Assembly: GCA_945949035.1 (NCBI GenBank)
Contig: CAMFDH010000021.1
Coordinates: 1-11,578 of the forward strand
Direction: 5' to 3'
DNA from: an uncultured Actinomyces sp.
GTDB lineage: Bacteria > Actinomycetota > Actinomycetes > Actinomycetales > Actinomycetaceae
DNA: 11,578 bases
Made by a program: the position numbers and the translations under genes. Within the stretch, counting starts at the first letter, position 1. Every line of letters begins with the position of its first letter. This document shows positions 1 through 7,631 of the stretch, piece after piece. The notes under the pieces were generated by a model. It was not told the origin of the DNA. It saw only the letters and a list, made by a program, of their open reading frames with translations, and searched no databases.

Positions 1-1846
1 CGAGATCACTGACACCCCGAGCGGCATTGCGAGCTGCAATATCCAGCGTTGTATCAAGCAGAGAGGTACGCAGCAGTGGCGCATCGTCGGCAAGTGGGTT
101 CCTCAGACGCACGGCCTTTCGACGCATGTCGTCCTCGGGAATACCCTGTCGATCATGAGCGTTTCCCACAAACGGGTATGACTTGACCTCAACCAAACCG
201 GTGTTGACCAGCGTGTCAGCAGCCCTTCGCCTCACCAGCTGCCGCACTGACAGCCCCTGAGATCCGGGACCCATCGCGATCCGCGATGGAATCTTGTCGT
301 ATCCGTCAAGTCGAGCGATCTCTTCAACGAGGTGGGCTGCGCCGGTCAGGTCGGGACGCCACGTCGGCGGGGTAACGAGGAACTCGAAGGAAGCGCCTCC
401 ACCCTCGCTAATCACCTCATCGAACTCAACCTCACAGCCGATGTCCTCGAGGTACCCAACGATCTGCTCCGGGGTGTAGTCAACTCCCGTCAGTCTTCTC
501 GGTTCGCTTGCCTTCATTCGAAGGGGTGCGGGTCGAACGACTGCATTGAGGTCGAAACCTGCGTCATCGACTACTCCCCCGCCATATTCGGCCAGAAGTT
601 CAGCGACACGCGCTGCAGCAATCGGCGCAAGTTCAGGATCCACCCCGCGCTCGAATCTCTTTGAAGATTCAGTGAAGAGTCGGTGGCGGCGGGAGGTGCG
701 TGCGATTGAGATCGAGTCAAAGTGGGCAGCCTCTATGACCAGGTCGGTTGTGTCCCCCTGGACCTCAGAGTTCTGACCACCCATGACTCCGGCCAGTCCA
801 ACGATGCGCGATCCTGGACCATTCGGCGAATCAGAGATGACGATATCGCCCTCATCCAGCTCACGCTCAACTTCATCGAGGGTGGTGAATTTCTCGCCCT
901 CGACAGCACGACGAACCACGAATGGAGCTTCAACTGCGCGAATATCGTAAGCATGAAGCGGTTGCCCAAGATCAAGCATGACGTAGTTGGTGACATCCAC
1001 GGCAAGTCCAATTGAGCGCATTCCCGCCTGCTCCAAGCGCTTGACCATCCAGTCGGGCGACTTTGCATTCGGGTCGATGCCACGCACGATCCGGGTGACA
1101 AACCTGTCGGCTGCCGGTCGTCCTTCGAGGATGGAATCAGCTGCAACCTCAACCTTGAAAGCGCCCTCCTCCGAAGTCGGAAGGGGTGTCTTTAGAGCAT
1201 CTACGCTGCCCAGGTCGTGAAACTTTGCCCCGGTGGAATGCGCGTACTCACGCGCAAGTCCACGAACCGCGAAGCAGTAACCGCGGTCCGGCGTCACGTT
1301 GACCTCAAGAACCTCTTCTCCAAGACCGAGGAGTGGAATCATGTCAGTACCGGGAGTCGGCAGGTTTCCAGCCATCATCTTGTCGAGGACGATGATGCCA
1401 TCGTGATCGTTACCGAGGCCGAGCTCACGCTCAGAACAGATCATTCCGTCCGAGGTGTGACCATAGGTTTTGCGGGCGGAGATTGGGAATGGTCCGGGCA
1501 GGATCGCTCCGGGAAGTGCCACAACAACCGTGTCACCCTCGGAGAAGTTATGAGCGCCGCAAATGATCCCTCGACTTGCCAGATGTGACTTCTCAGCACC
1601 TGTTCCCGGCTCATCGTTAAACTGCCCCACATCGACGCGGCAGTAGTTGATGTCTTTGCCGTTGTTCTGCCGTTCGGTCTGAACCGACAGCACCTTGCCT
1701 GCGACCAGTGGGCCCACCACTGCCGCGGGGAGGATCTCTTCTTCCTCGATTCCAACCTTGACGAGGTCGGCGGCGAGCTCCTCGGTGGTAGCCCCCTCGG
1801 GTACTTCGACGTGGTCAGCAAGCCACGACAGGGAAATGTAAGGCAT
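1..1846 (-). CDS. pheT: Phenylalanyl-tRNA synthetase beta subunit, N-terminal part (cut by window edge)
   Basis: Beta subunit of the alpha2-beta2 class II synthetase that charges tRNA-Phe in the cytoplasm. I translated the minus strand from the ATG at 1846 (MPYISLSWLADHV) and the frame stays open for 615 codons to the window edge. The start lies one base past the pheS stop, so the two are translationally coupled. Visible order: N-terminal cap; EMAP/OB-type tRNA-binding domain at about residues 40-150 (GIICGAHNF at 93-101, ALPGA at 110-114); B3/B4 editing region at about 210-400 (DVTNYVMLDLGQPLHAYD at 284-301, GLAGVMGG at 350-357, ESSKRFERGVDP at 393-404); B5 domain at about 435-520 (PTWRPDL at 494-500, EEIARLDGYDKIP at 508-520); then the start of the catalytically inactive core. 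Family members run to about 800-850 residues, so the rest of the core and the FDX-ACB anticodon-binding domain lie outside. No defect seen; identification is firm. Confidence 0.97.
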   Translation of the reverse strand, partial: MPYISLSWLADHVEVPEGATTEELAADLVKVGIEEEEILPAAVVGPLVAGKVLSVQTERQNNGKDINYCRVDVGQFNDEPGTGAEKSHLASRGIICGAHNFSEGDTVVVALPGAILPGPFPISARKTYGHTSDGMICSERELGLGNDHDGIIVLDKMMAGNLPTPGTDMIPLLGLGEEVLEVNVTPDRGYCFAVRGLAREYAHSTGAKFHDLGSVDALKTPLPTSEEGAFKVEVAADSILEGRPAADRFVTRIVRGIDPNAKSPDWMVKRLEQAGMRSIGLAVDVTNYVMLDLGQPLHAYDIRAVEAPFVVRRAVEGEKFTTLDEVERELDEGDIVISDSPNGPGSRIVGLAGVMGGQNSEVQGDTTDLVIEAAHFDSISIARTSRRHRLFTESSKRFERGVDPELAPIAAARVAELLAEYGGGVVDDAGFDLNAVVRPAPLRMKASEPRRLTGVDYTPEQIVGYLEDIGCEVEFDEVISEGGGASFEFLVTPPTWRPDLTGAAHLVEEIARLDGYDKIPSRIAMGPGSQGLSVRQLVRRRAADTLVNTGLVEVKSYPFVGNAHDRQGIPEDDMRRKAVRLRNPLADDAPLLRTSLLDTTLDIAARNAARGVSDL

Positions 1847-1847
1847 A

Positions 1848-2948
1848 TCAGCGTCCCTTTCCGTAGAGACCAAACTGGCGGGAGAACCTCAGGTCGCCCT
1901 CGACAATGTCGTGCATGTCGGAGATTCCGTGCTGCAGCATGAGGGTACGTTCGAGTCCCATTCCAAAGGCAAATCCCGAGTACTCATCGGGATCTAGGCC
2001 GGCGGCGCGCAGGACGTTGGGGTTGACCATTCCGCAGCCTCCCCATTCAATCCAACCGGGTCCGCCCTTTTTCTGGGGGAACCAGAAATCCATCTCAGCG
2101 CTGGGTTCTGTGAACGGGAAGAACGAGGGACGAAGTCGTGTCTTCGCTTCCTCGCCGAACATCGCCCGGGAGAAGTGGTCGAGGGTCCCCTTCAGGTCAG
2201 CCATTGTGAGTCCCTTGTCGATCGCAAGTCCCTCAATCTGGTGGAAGACCGGAGTGTGGGTGGCGTCCAACGCATCACTGCGAAACACCTTGCCCGGAAC
2301 TGCGACGTAGAGGGGGGCACCGTGCTTCAGTAGCGCGCGGGACTGGACGGGCGAGGTGTGCGTCCGCAACACCAGGGAGGCATCGCCCTCTTCGGCCCCT
2401 CCAACGGTGGTGCCGTCAATATAGAAGGTGTCCTGCATCTGGCGAGCCGGGTGATCAGCATCAAAGTTCAGTGCGTCAAAGTTGAACCACTCGTGTTCGA
2501 CCTCAGGTCCCTCTCCAATCTGCCAGCCCATCGAGAGGAAGAAGTCCTCAATCTGGCCGATCAGCAGCTCAAGGGGGTGGCGTGATCCAACCGGGACACG
2601 CTGGCTGGGCATCGTGACATCAACACCCTCCGACCTCAGCACCTCAGCCTGGGCCTGTGCATCAATCACGGCCTTGCGGTCCTCAAAAACCCGGTTGAGT
2701 TCCTTTCGAGCCCCGCCGAGATTCTGGCCGGCAACGGCCCGCTCCTTTGGATCAATCTTTCCGATCATGCGGTTCGCGAGGACGAGGGCGGACCTGTCGC
2801 CAAAGACCTCACTCTTTGCATCGCGTAGCTCTGCCTGCGTGGTTGCGGCATCAATCAACTCTTGCGCCGAGGAGGCCCAGGCAGCGATAGCATCGCCATC
2901 ACGCGGGTCCAGCTGCGTCGCATTCAAGGCGTCGCCTGTGGTCGGCAT
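1848..2948 (-). CDS. pheS: Phenylalanyl-tRNA synthetase alpha subunit
   Basis: Catalytic subunit of phenylalanyl-tRNA synthetase; it activates phenylalanine with ATP and transfers it to tRNA-Phe together with PheT. The 366 residues are normal bacterial length. Residues 1-105 form the charged N-terminal coiled-coil arm that contacts tRNA. The class II core follows: motif 1 region at about 121-165 (GSRHPLELLI), motif 2 at 221-240 (VFRSDALDATHTPVFHQIEG), the phenylalanine pocket FPFTEPSAEMDFWF at 277-290 and GGCGMVNPNVL at 303-313, and motif 3 at 325-337 (GFAFGMGLERTLM). The ATG at 2948 follows an AAGGGA ribosome-binding sequence at a workable distance and gives the expected N-terminus. It is first in a pheST operon and faces away from panB. 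No Phe-codon leader peptide is seen upstream, so any control of pheST is not evident from the sequence. Confidence 0.98.
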   Translation of the reverse strand: MPTTGDALNATQLDPRDGDAIAAWASSAQELIDAATTQAELRDAKSEVFGDRSALVLANRMIGKIDPKERAVAGQNLGGARKELNRVFEDRKAVIDAQAQAEVLRSEGVDVTMPSQRVPVGSRHPLELLIGQIEDFFLSMGWQIGEGPEVEHEWFNFDALNFDADHPARQMQDTFYIDGTTVGGAEEGDASLVLRTHTSPVQSRALLKHGAPLYVAVPGKVFRSDALDATHTPVFHQIEGLAIDKGLTMADLKGTLDHFSRAMFGEEAKTRLRPSFFPFTEPSAEMDFWFPQKKGGPGWIEWGGCGMVNPNVLRAAGLDPDEYSGFAFGMGLERTLMLQHGISDMHDIVEGDLRFSRQFGLYGKGR

Positions 2949-2978
2949 TTCCGTCCCTTCGCTTCGACGGGCCCGTAC

Positions 2979-3008
2979 TTGAACCCGTTTTTTCTACCCC
3001 ACTACTCT
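2979..3008 (+). promoter_or_regulatory. Possible panB promoter
   Basis: TTGAAC (2979-2984) and TACTCT (3003-3008) are 18 bases apart, a reasonable sigma-70-type pair for a high-GC Gram-positive. This would give a leader of about 110 bases ahead of panB. The 178-bp spacer 2949-3126 contains no convincing gene. A second, overlapping -10-like hexamer faces pheS. Confidence 0.35.
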
Positions 3009-3029
3009 ACTTGCCCCCTCCGTCATCAA
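3004..3029 (-). promoter_or_regulatory. Possible pheST promoter
   Basis: On the minus strand TAGAGT (3009 down to 3004) fits the actinobacterial -10 pattern TANNNT. The best upstream partner, TTGATG (3029-3024), is only 14 bases away, shorter than the usual 16-18, so the -35 assignment is weak. The element overlaps the proposed panB -10 on the other strand. Confidence 0.3.
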
Positions 3030-3126
3030 CGCACCGTGCCCACTTCACCCAGTGCCTCCATGATTACGAGCGCCGCTATTTCAAACTGTCGGAAGGGCGT
3101 GACAAGATGGAGGCGGAGGTAGAGAA

Positions 3127-3939
3127 ATGGCTTCAACACACCAACCCAGTAGGGTACGTCTGCACCATCTCATGCAGGCTAAAGCTGAACGACGCCCCAT
3201 CACGATGCTGACGGCATACGATGCACTAACAGCACCGATCTTCGAGGCTGCTGGCGTCGACATGCTCCTCGTCGGAGACTCGATGGGCAACGTGATGCTC
3301 GGCCATGACTCAACCCTGACAGTTTCACTCGACGATATGGAACGCGCCGTGGGGGCTGTCGCCCGCTCCACCAAACGACCGCTAATTGTCGCTGACCTTC
3401 CCTTTGGCACTTACGAAACAGGACCGTTTCAAGCCTTTGAGTCGGCAACGCGCCTCATGCGTGCCGGGGCGCACGCGGTGAAACTCGAGGGCGGGGCAGA
3501 GCGAGTTCCCGCGGTGGAAATGCTCGTTGACGGGGGAATCCCCGTCATGGGCCATCTCGGCTACACCCCCCAGTCTGAGCATGCACTCGGGGGACCACGG
3601 CTGCAGGGACGAGGTGAACAGGGAGAGAAGCTCTGGGCTGATGCCCTCGCGCTTCAAGAAGCCGGGGCATTCGCCCTCGTCCTCGAGATGGTTCCCGCAC
3701 AACTCGCAAAAGAGGTCACCCGGGCAGTGAGGATTCCCACCATTGGCATCGGTGCCGGACCACGCTGTGACGGTCAGGTGCTGGTCTGGTCTGATATGGC
3801 TGGAATGACAGAGTGGACCCCTTCATTTGTGCGCCGGTTTGCCGAACTTGGAGCGGCACTCGAAGGAGCTGCTTCCGAGTACGTTGCAGCCGTCAGGGAC
3901 GGTTCGTTCCCGGGACCGGACAACTACCGGGTGCAGTAG
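3127..3939 (+). CDS. panB: 3-methyl-2-oxobutanoate hydroxymethyltransferase (ketopantoate hydroxymethyltransferase)
   Basis: Transfers a one-carbon unit from 5,10-methylenetetrahydrofolate to 2-oxoisovalerate to make ketopantoate, the first committed step to pantothenate and coenzyme A; cytoplasmic TIM-barrel enzyme. At 270 residues it is of normal length. Recognisable blocks: TAYDALTAPIFEAAGVD at 29-45, GDSMGNVMLGH at 50-60, VADLPFG at 88-94, VKLEGG at 118-123, GIPVMGHLGYTPQS at 137-150, LVLEMVP at 184-190 and IPTIGIGAGPRCDGQVLV at 203-220. By analogy with E. coli PanB, D51, D90 and E121 should bind Mg2+ and E187 should be the catalytic acid. A strong GGAGG lies 7 bases before the ATG and fixes the start. 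panC and panD are not in the window. map follows after 54 bases on the same strand and is probably co-transcribed. Confidence 0.97.
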   Translation: MASTHQPSRVRLHHLMQAKAERRPITMLTAYDALTAPIFEAAGVDMLLVGDSMGNVMLGHDSTLTVSLDDMERAVGAVARSTKRPLIVADLPFGTYETGPFQAFESATRLMRAGAHAVKLEGGAERVPAVEMLVDGGIPVMGHLGYTPQSEHALGGPRLQGRGEQGEKLWADALALQEAGAFALVLEMVPAQLAKEVTRAVRIPTIGIGAGPRCDGQVLVWSDMAGMTEWTPSFVRRFAELGAALEGAASEYVAAVRDGSFPGPDNYRVQ

Positions 3940-3993
3940 AGAACCGTGATCACACTGAGGATTGCGGCAAGGATGGATTTGAGGAAGTAGGAA

Positions 3994-4878
3994 ATGGCAT
4001 TAGCTAACGGGGCCAACCGCGCACCGCTTGGAACGACTACCCCCGGCTTGGTTTCACCAATGCTGCCGGTACCCGCCAGCATTGAGCGACCTGAATACAT
4101 GTTCCACGATGGACCCGAGGTCGTGACTACGTCGGATATCAAGTCGGCTGAGACCGTGGTGAAGATCCGTGAGGCCGGCCGGATTGCCGCCCAGGCCCTA
4201 GAGCTTGCCGGATCCATGGTGAAACCCGGGGTCACCACCGATGAGATCGACCGTGCCGTCCATGAGTTCATAGTCGCGCGCGGTGCCTATCCTTCGACCC
4301 TCGGCTATATGGGCTTCACCAAGTCCTGCTGCACCTCTATCAACGAGGTGATTTGCCACGGTATCCCTGACAGTCGCGTCCTTGAAGATGGCGACATCGT
4401 CAACATCGACATCACTGCCTACAAGGATGGTGTTCACGGTGACACCTGCGCCATGTTTGGGGCTGGAAATGTTGATGCAGAGAGCCAGTTGCTGATGGAA
4501 CGAACCAAGATCGCCATGATGCGCGGTATCAAAGCTGTTAAACCCGGTCGCCCGTTCAATGTCATCGGCCGGGTTATCAGTGCCTACGCGAAACGTTTCG
4601 ACTACGGGGTGGTTCGGGACTATACCGGTCACGGCGTCGGAGAGGCTTTCCACTCCGGTCTCATCGTTCCCCACTACGACGCGGCCCCCCTGTACTCGGA
4701 CACCATCGAAGAGGGCATGGTCTTCACCATTGAACCGATGCTGACCCTGGGAACCATCGAATGGGAACAGTGGGATGACGGGTGGACTGTCCTAACCAAG
4801 GACAAGGGCCGGACAGCTCAGTATGAGCACACTATTGTTGTAACTGAGGATGGCGCAGAGATTCTCACCCTTCCCTAG
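3994..4878 (+). CDS. map: Type I methionine aminopeptidase with N-terminal extension (MetAP1c-like)
   Basis: Removes the initiator methionine from nascent proteins; dinuclear metal enzyme of the pita-bread fold. All five metal ligands are visible: D139 (VNIDIT), D150 (GDTCAMF), H213 (TGHGVG), E247 (FTIEPML) and E278 (QYEHT); H122 in CHGIP is the conserved substrate-site histidine. At 294 residues it is about 40 longer than E. coli MetAP. The extra N-terminal segment (about residues 1-48) is proline-rich and contains [10 protein letters not shown] at 26-35, closely resembling the linker of M. tuberculosis MetAP1c, which is thought to dock on the ribosome. The start is supported by GAGGAAG six bases upstream of the ATG. 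It lies 54 bases after panB with no terminator visible, so the two probably share a transcript. The functional call is firm; actinobacteria often have a second map paralog elsewhere. Confidence 0.97.
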   Translation: MALANGANRAPLGTTTPGLVSPMLPVPASIERPEYMFHDGPEVVTTSDIKSAETVVKIREAGRIAAQALELAGSMVKPGVTTDEIDRAVHEFIVARGAYPSTLGYMGFTKSCCTSINEVICHGIPDSRVLEDGDIVNIDITAYKDGVHGDTCAMFGAGNVDAESQLLMERTKIAMMRGIKAVKPGRPFNVIGRVISAYAKRFDYGVVRDYTGHGVGEAFHSGLIVPHYDAAPLYSDTIEEGMVFTIEPMLTLGTIEWEQWDDGWTVLTKDKGRTAQYEHTIVVTEDGAEILTLP

Positions 4879-4884
4879 TTTCGT

Positions 4885-4944
4885 TGTCTCACCGGCTCCG
4901 AGACTTGTGGTCCGCGTCGGACGGACCACAGGGGTAGACGTCTC
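4885..4944 (+). repeat. Nested inverted repeats in the map-ppgK spacer
   Basis: The 127-bp spacer after map holds a perfect 9-bp inverted repeat, TGTGGTCCG (4906-4914) and CGGACCACA (4922-4930), with a 7-base loop; a wobble and a C-G pair can extend it to 11. It is flanked by GAGAC (4900-4904), which can pair either with GTCTC upstream (4885-4889) or with GTCTC downstream (4940-4944). No T-tract follows, so a simple intrinsic terminator is not shown. It could be a weak terminator, an mRNA-processing or stabilising structure, or an operator. The remaining stretch up to the ppgK ribosome-binding site shows nothing recognisable. Confidence 0.6.
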
Positions 4945-5005
4945 ACTGCAGCCGGAAGTTTCCAAGTTTTCACCCCAACGGTGGGGCGGTAGAAAGGTCG
5001 TTGAA

Positions 5006-5785
5006 ATGGCACGTGTCGGAGTGGGCATCGACATTGGTGGTTCGGGCGTCAAAGGCGCGCTAGTTGATCTCGATGAGGGGGTCTTCATCGGGGAGCGTAT
5101 TCGCCACGACACCCCTGAGAACTCAACCCCCCAGGCTGTTGCCGAGATCTGCAAGGCAATCATTGATGAGCTTGGGGCAGATGCTGATGTCCCCATCGGG
5201 ATCACCGTTCCGGCCCCCGTCCTCCACGGGATCATCCCCTTCATTGCCAACCTCGATAAGTCGTGGACTGGCATCAATGCCGACAGGCTATTCCGTGAGG
5301 TCACGGGTCATGATGCCGTGGTCTTGAACGATGCTGATGCCGCAGGTGTAGCTGAGTACTACTTCGGTGCGGCGAACGGCGTCGACGGCACGGTCATCGT
5401 CACCACGCTCGGTACCGGTATTGGCTCGGCACTGCTGTACAACGGGATTCTGGTTCCTAACACTGAGCTAGGCCACCTTGAGATTGACGGTCGTGATGCG
5501 GAATCCCACGCGGCTGCTAGCCAGCGTGTCAAGCAGGACCTGAGCTGGGAAGAGTGGACCGCTCGCCTCCAGCGCTACTACTCCCACATAGAGATGCTCT
5601 TCTCGCCCGATCTTCTCGTTGTTGGCGGAGGAGTATCGAAGAAGCACGACAAGTTCCTTCCTAACCTCAGCCTTGGTTGCCCCATTGTTCCCGCTGCACT
5701 TCGAAACACCGCGGGTATTGTCGGAGCTGCTGTCTACGCAGACCAACAGGTCCGGGGGATCCAGCCAGAAGCCCTTCCCAGGTAA
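5006..5785 (+). CDS. ppgK: Polyphosphate glucokinase
   Basis: Phosphorylates glucose to glucose-6-phosphate using inorganic polyphosphate (and usually ATP). It belongs to the ROK/hexokinase fold and is typical of Actinomycetota. The 259 residues match family length. Seen: phosphate-binding loop GIDIGGSGVKGALVD at 7-21, TVPAPV at 67-72, catalytic-region LNDADAAG at 107-114 (the second Asp is the likely base), TTLGTGIGSAL at 133-143, the family-specific PNTELGHLEI at 151-160, LSWEEWTARL at 179-188 and FSPDLLVVGGGVSKKHDKFLP at 199-219. The classic ROK zinc-binding cysteine cluster is absent, as expected for PpgK. The reading frame is open further upstream to 4850, but the ATG at 5006 gives the normal N-terminus and has an AAAGG ribosome-binding site 8 bases before it. 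It ends three bases before the aldehyde dehydrogenase start. Confidence 0.95.
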   Translation: MARVGVGIDIGGSGVKGALVDLDEGVFIGERIRHDTPENSTPQAVAEICKAIIDELGADADVPIGITVPAPVLHGIIPFIANLDKSWTGINADRLFREVTGHDAVVLNDADAAGVAEYYFGAANGVDGTVIVTTLGTGIGSALLYNGILVPNTELGHLEIDGRDAESHAAASQRVKQDLSWEEWTARLQRYYSHIEMLFSPDLLVVGGGVSKKHDKFLPNLSLGCPIVPAALRNTAGIVGAAVYADQQVRGIQPEALPR

Positions 5786-5788
5786 CCC

Positions 5789-7189
5789 ATGTTGGCACCT
5801 CAAGGCGAGCAGCAGAGACGCATCTCCGCACTCGTCCAGATGCAGCGCACCCACTTTAAGACTGGGTCGACCCGCAGTGCCGCGTGGCGGCGCGAAAAGC
5901 TCGAGACCATTATCCGCATGGTCGATGAGAACCGCGAGGCCATGCACCGAGGACTAGAACTGGACCTTCGTCGCAACCAAACCGATTCCGACCTCATTGA
6001 TGTCGAGTACACGGTACGGGAAGCCCGCTATGCACTGCGGAACCTAGACCAGTGGATGAAGCCGGAACATGAGCCACTCTCTCCCGTCTGGCAGCCAGGC
6101 AAGGTTCGTGTCCGCAGGGATCCCTTCGGAGTTGCGCTGGTTATCGGAGCCTGGAACGAGCCCTACATGCTCACGTTGGGTCCCGCTATTGCGGCGCTGG
6201 CGGCAGGAAACACCGTGGTCATCAAACCCTCCGAGGTGGCCCCACATTCTGCTGAAGTCCTGGCGGGACTGGTTGCAAGGTATTTCCACCCGTCCGAACT
6301 TGCGGTCGAGACCGGTGGGGCCGACGTGGCTGAAGAGCTCCTCGAGCAGAACTGGGATTTCATTTTCTTCACCGGGAGCCCCCGGGTGGGGAGGATCATC
6401 TACGCGGGTGCTACCAGGAACCTCACACCGTGCGTCCTCGAGCTGGGAGGCAAGAACCCCACCGTTGTTCACAGCTCTGCCGACATCAAAGTTGCCGCGC
6501 GTCGAATCGCCTTCGGTCGCTTCATGAATGCAGGACAGGTCTGCACGTCTCCCGACTACGTATTGGTTTGGCCAGAAGTCAAGGACCAGCTGCTTCATGA
6601 GTTAGGGGCGGCTATCCGCGAGTTCTATGGGGCTGACCCACAGGCCAGTCCTGATTTTGGTCGAATCGTCAACAAGGCCAACTTCAAGAGGCTCAGGGAG
6701 TACCTGAGCGACGGCACCGTCGTTCACGGTGGGTACACGGACGAGGACGACCTCTATGTCTCCCCCACCATCATCACCGAACCCGACCTTGACTCCGCCC
6801 TCATGCAGGAGGAGATCTTCGGTCCCATCCTCCCGGTGATTGAGATCGGTTCCGTCGAAGACGTCATTGACTGGGTCAATGCCCGGCCAGCACCTTTGGG
6901 ACTCTATGTCTTCACAGGTGAGATGGAGATAGCCGAAGAGATCTTGACACGAACTGACTCCGGCGATGCCTGTGTCAACGACGCGACGGTTCAACCAATG
7001 ATCCACGAGCTTCCCTTCGGTGGGACAGGTAACTCCGGTTTCGGCAAGTACCACGGCCGTCACGGATTCGAAACCTTCACGAATGCCCGGGGAGTTTTCT
7101 ACCATTCCACACGGGTTGATCCCGCTGTGAAGTACCCGCCCTACGCCAAACGAAAAGCACAACGCGCCATCCTCACGAAACTCCTCTAG
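5789..7189 (+). CDS. Aldehyde dehydrogenase (class 3-like)
   Basis: NAD(P)+-dependent oxidation of an aldehyde to the acid; the physiological substrate cannot be told from sequence. The 466-residue length and lack of the long N-terminal extension fit the ALDH3-like group (fatty or aromatic aldehydes, also coniferyl aldehyde dehydrogenases). Catalytic residues are in place: N123 in GAWNEPYML, K146 in VIKPSE, E218 in LELGGKNP, and nucleophile C252 in NAGQVCTSPDYVL. FFTGSPRVGR at 193-202 is the cofactor-binding turn, and EEIFGPILPV and LPFGGTGNSGFGKYHG lie toward the C-terminus. The segment normally written PWNYP reads AWNEP here, a mild deviation near the active site. The gene starts three bases after the ppgK stop, with an AGG overlapping that stop as the only visible ribosome-binding site, so it is probably translationally coupled to ppgK. 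The promoter of rnpB starts right behind its stop. Confidence 0.93.
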   Translation: MLAPQGEQQRRISALVQMQRTHFKTGSTRSAAWRREKLETIIRMVDENREAMHRGLELDLRRNQTDSDLIDVEYTVREARYALRNLDQWMKPEHEPLSPVWQPGKVRVRRDPFGVALVIGAWNEPYMLTLGPAIAALAAGNTVVIKPSEVAPHSAEVLAGLVARYFHPSELAVETGGADVAEELLEQNWDFIFFTGSPRVGRIIYAGATRNLTPCVLELGGKNPTVVHSSADIKVAARRIAFGRFMNAGQVCTSPDYVLVWPEVKDQLLHELGAAIREFYGADPQASPDFGRIVNKANFKRLREYLSDGTVVHGGYTDEDDLYVSPTIITEPDLDSALMQEEIFGPILPVIEIGSVEDVIDWVNARPAPLGLYVFTGEMEIAEEILTRTDSGDACVNDATVQPMIHELPFGGTGNSGFGKYHGRHGFETFTNARGVFYHSTRVDPAVKYPPYAKRKAQRAILTKLL

Positions 7190-7202
7190 TTGCGGGGCAC
7201 TG

Positions 7203-7208
7203 TAGAGT
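7203..7208 (+). promoter_or_regulatory. Likely -10 element of rnpB
   Basis: TAGAGT fits the TANNNT consensus and sits 7 bases before the first base of the RNase P RNA P1 helix, the right distance for a transcription start at 7216. No good -35 hexamer is seen 16-18 bases upstream; that stretch overlaps the 3' end of the aldehyde dehydrogenase gene. Confidence 0.5.
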
Positions 7209-7215
7209 TACCTTC

Positions 7216-7599
<384 letters not shown>

Positions 7600-7631
7600 A
7601 CCACACTTCAGCTCACTTTGACGGTGGCTCG

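Noticed and set aside
2949..3126. Possible phenylalanine leader peptide or T-box ahead of pheS
   Set aside because: The short minus-strand frames found (MEALGEVGTVR and MTEGASRVVG) contain no Phe codons, and no T-box-like sequence or terminator hairpin is visible.
3011..3211. TTG-started 66-codon plus-strand frame with a charged, helix-like middle section
   Set aside because: It runs through the panB ribbon of regulatory sequence and over the panB start in another frame, has no clear ribosome-binding site, and its tail is an out-of-frame reading of panB.
4198..4674. 158-codon minus-strand frame inside map
   Set aside because: Antisense shadow of a firmly identified gene, with no recognisable domain.
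6602..7162. 186-codon minus-strand frame inside the aldehyde dehydrogenase gene
   Set aside because: Antisense shadow of a conserved gene with complete catalytic motifs; the frame itself matches no family I know.
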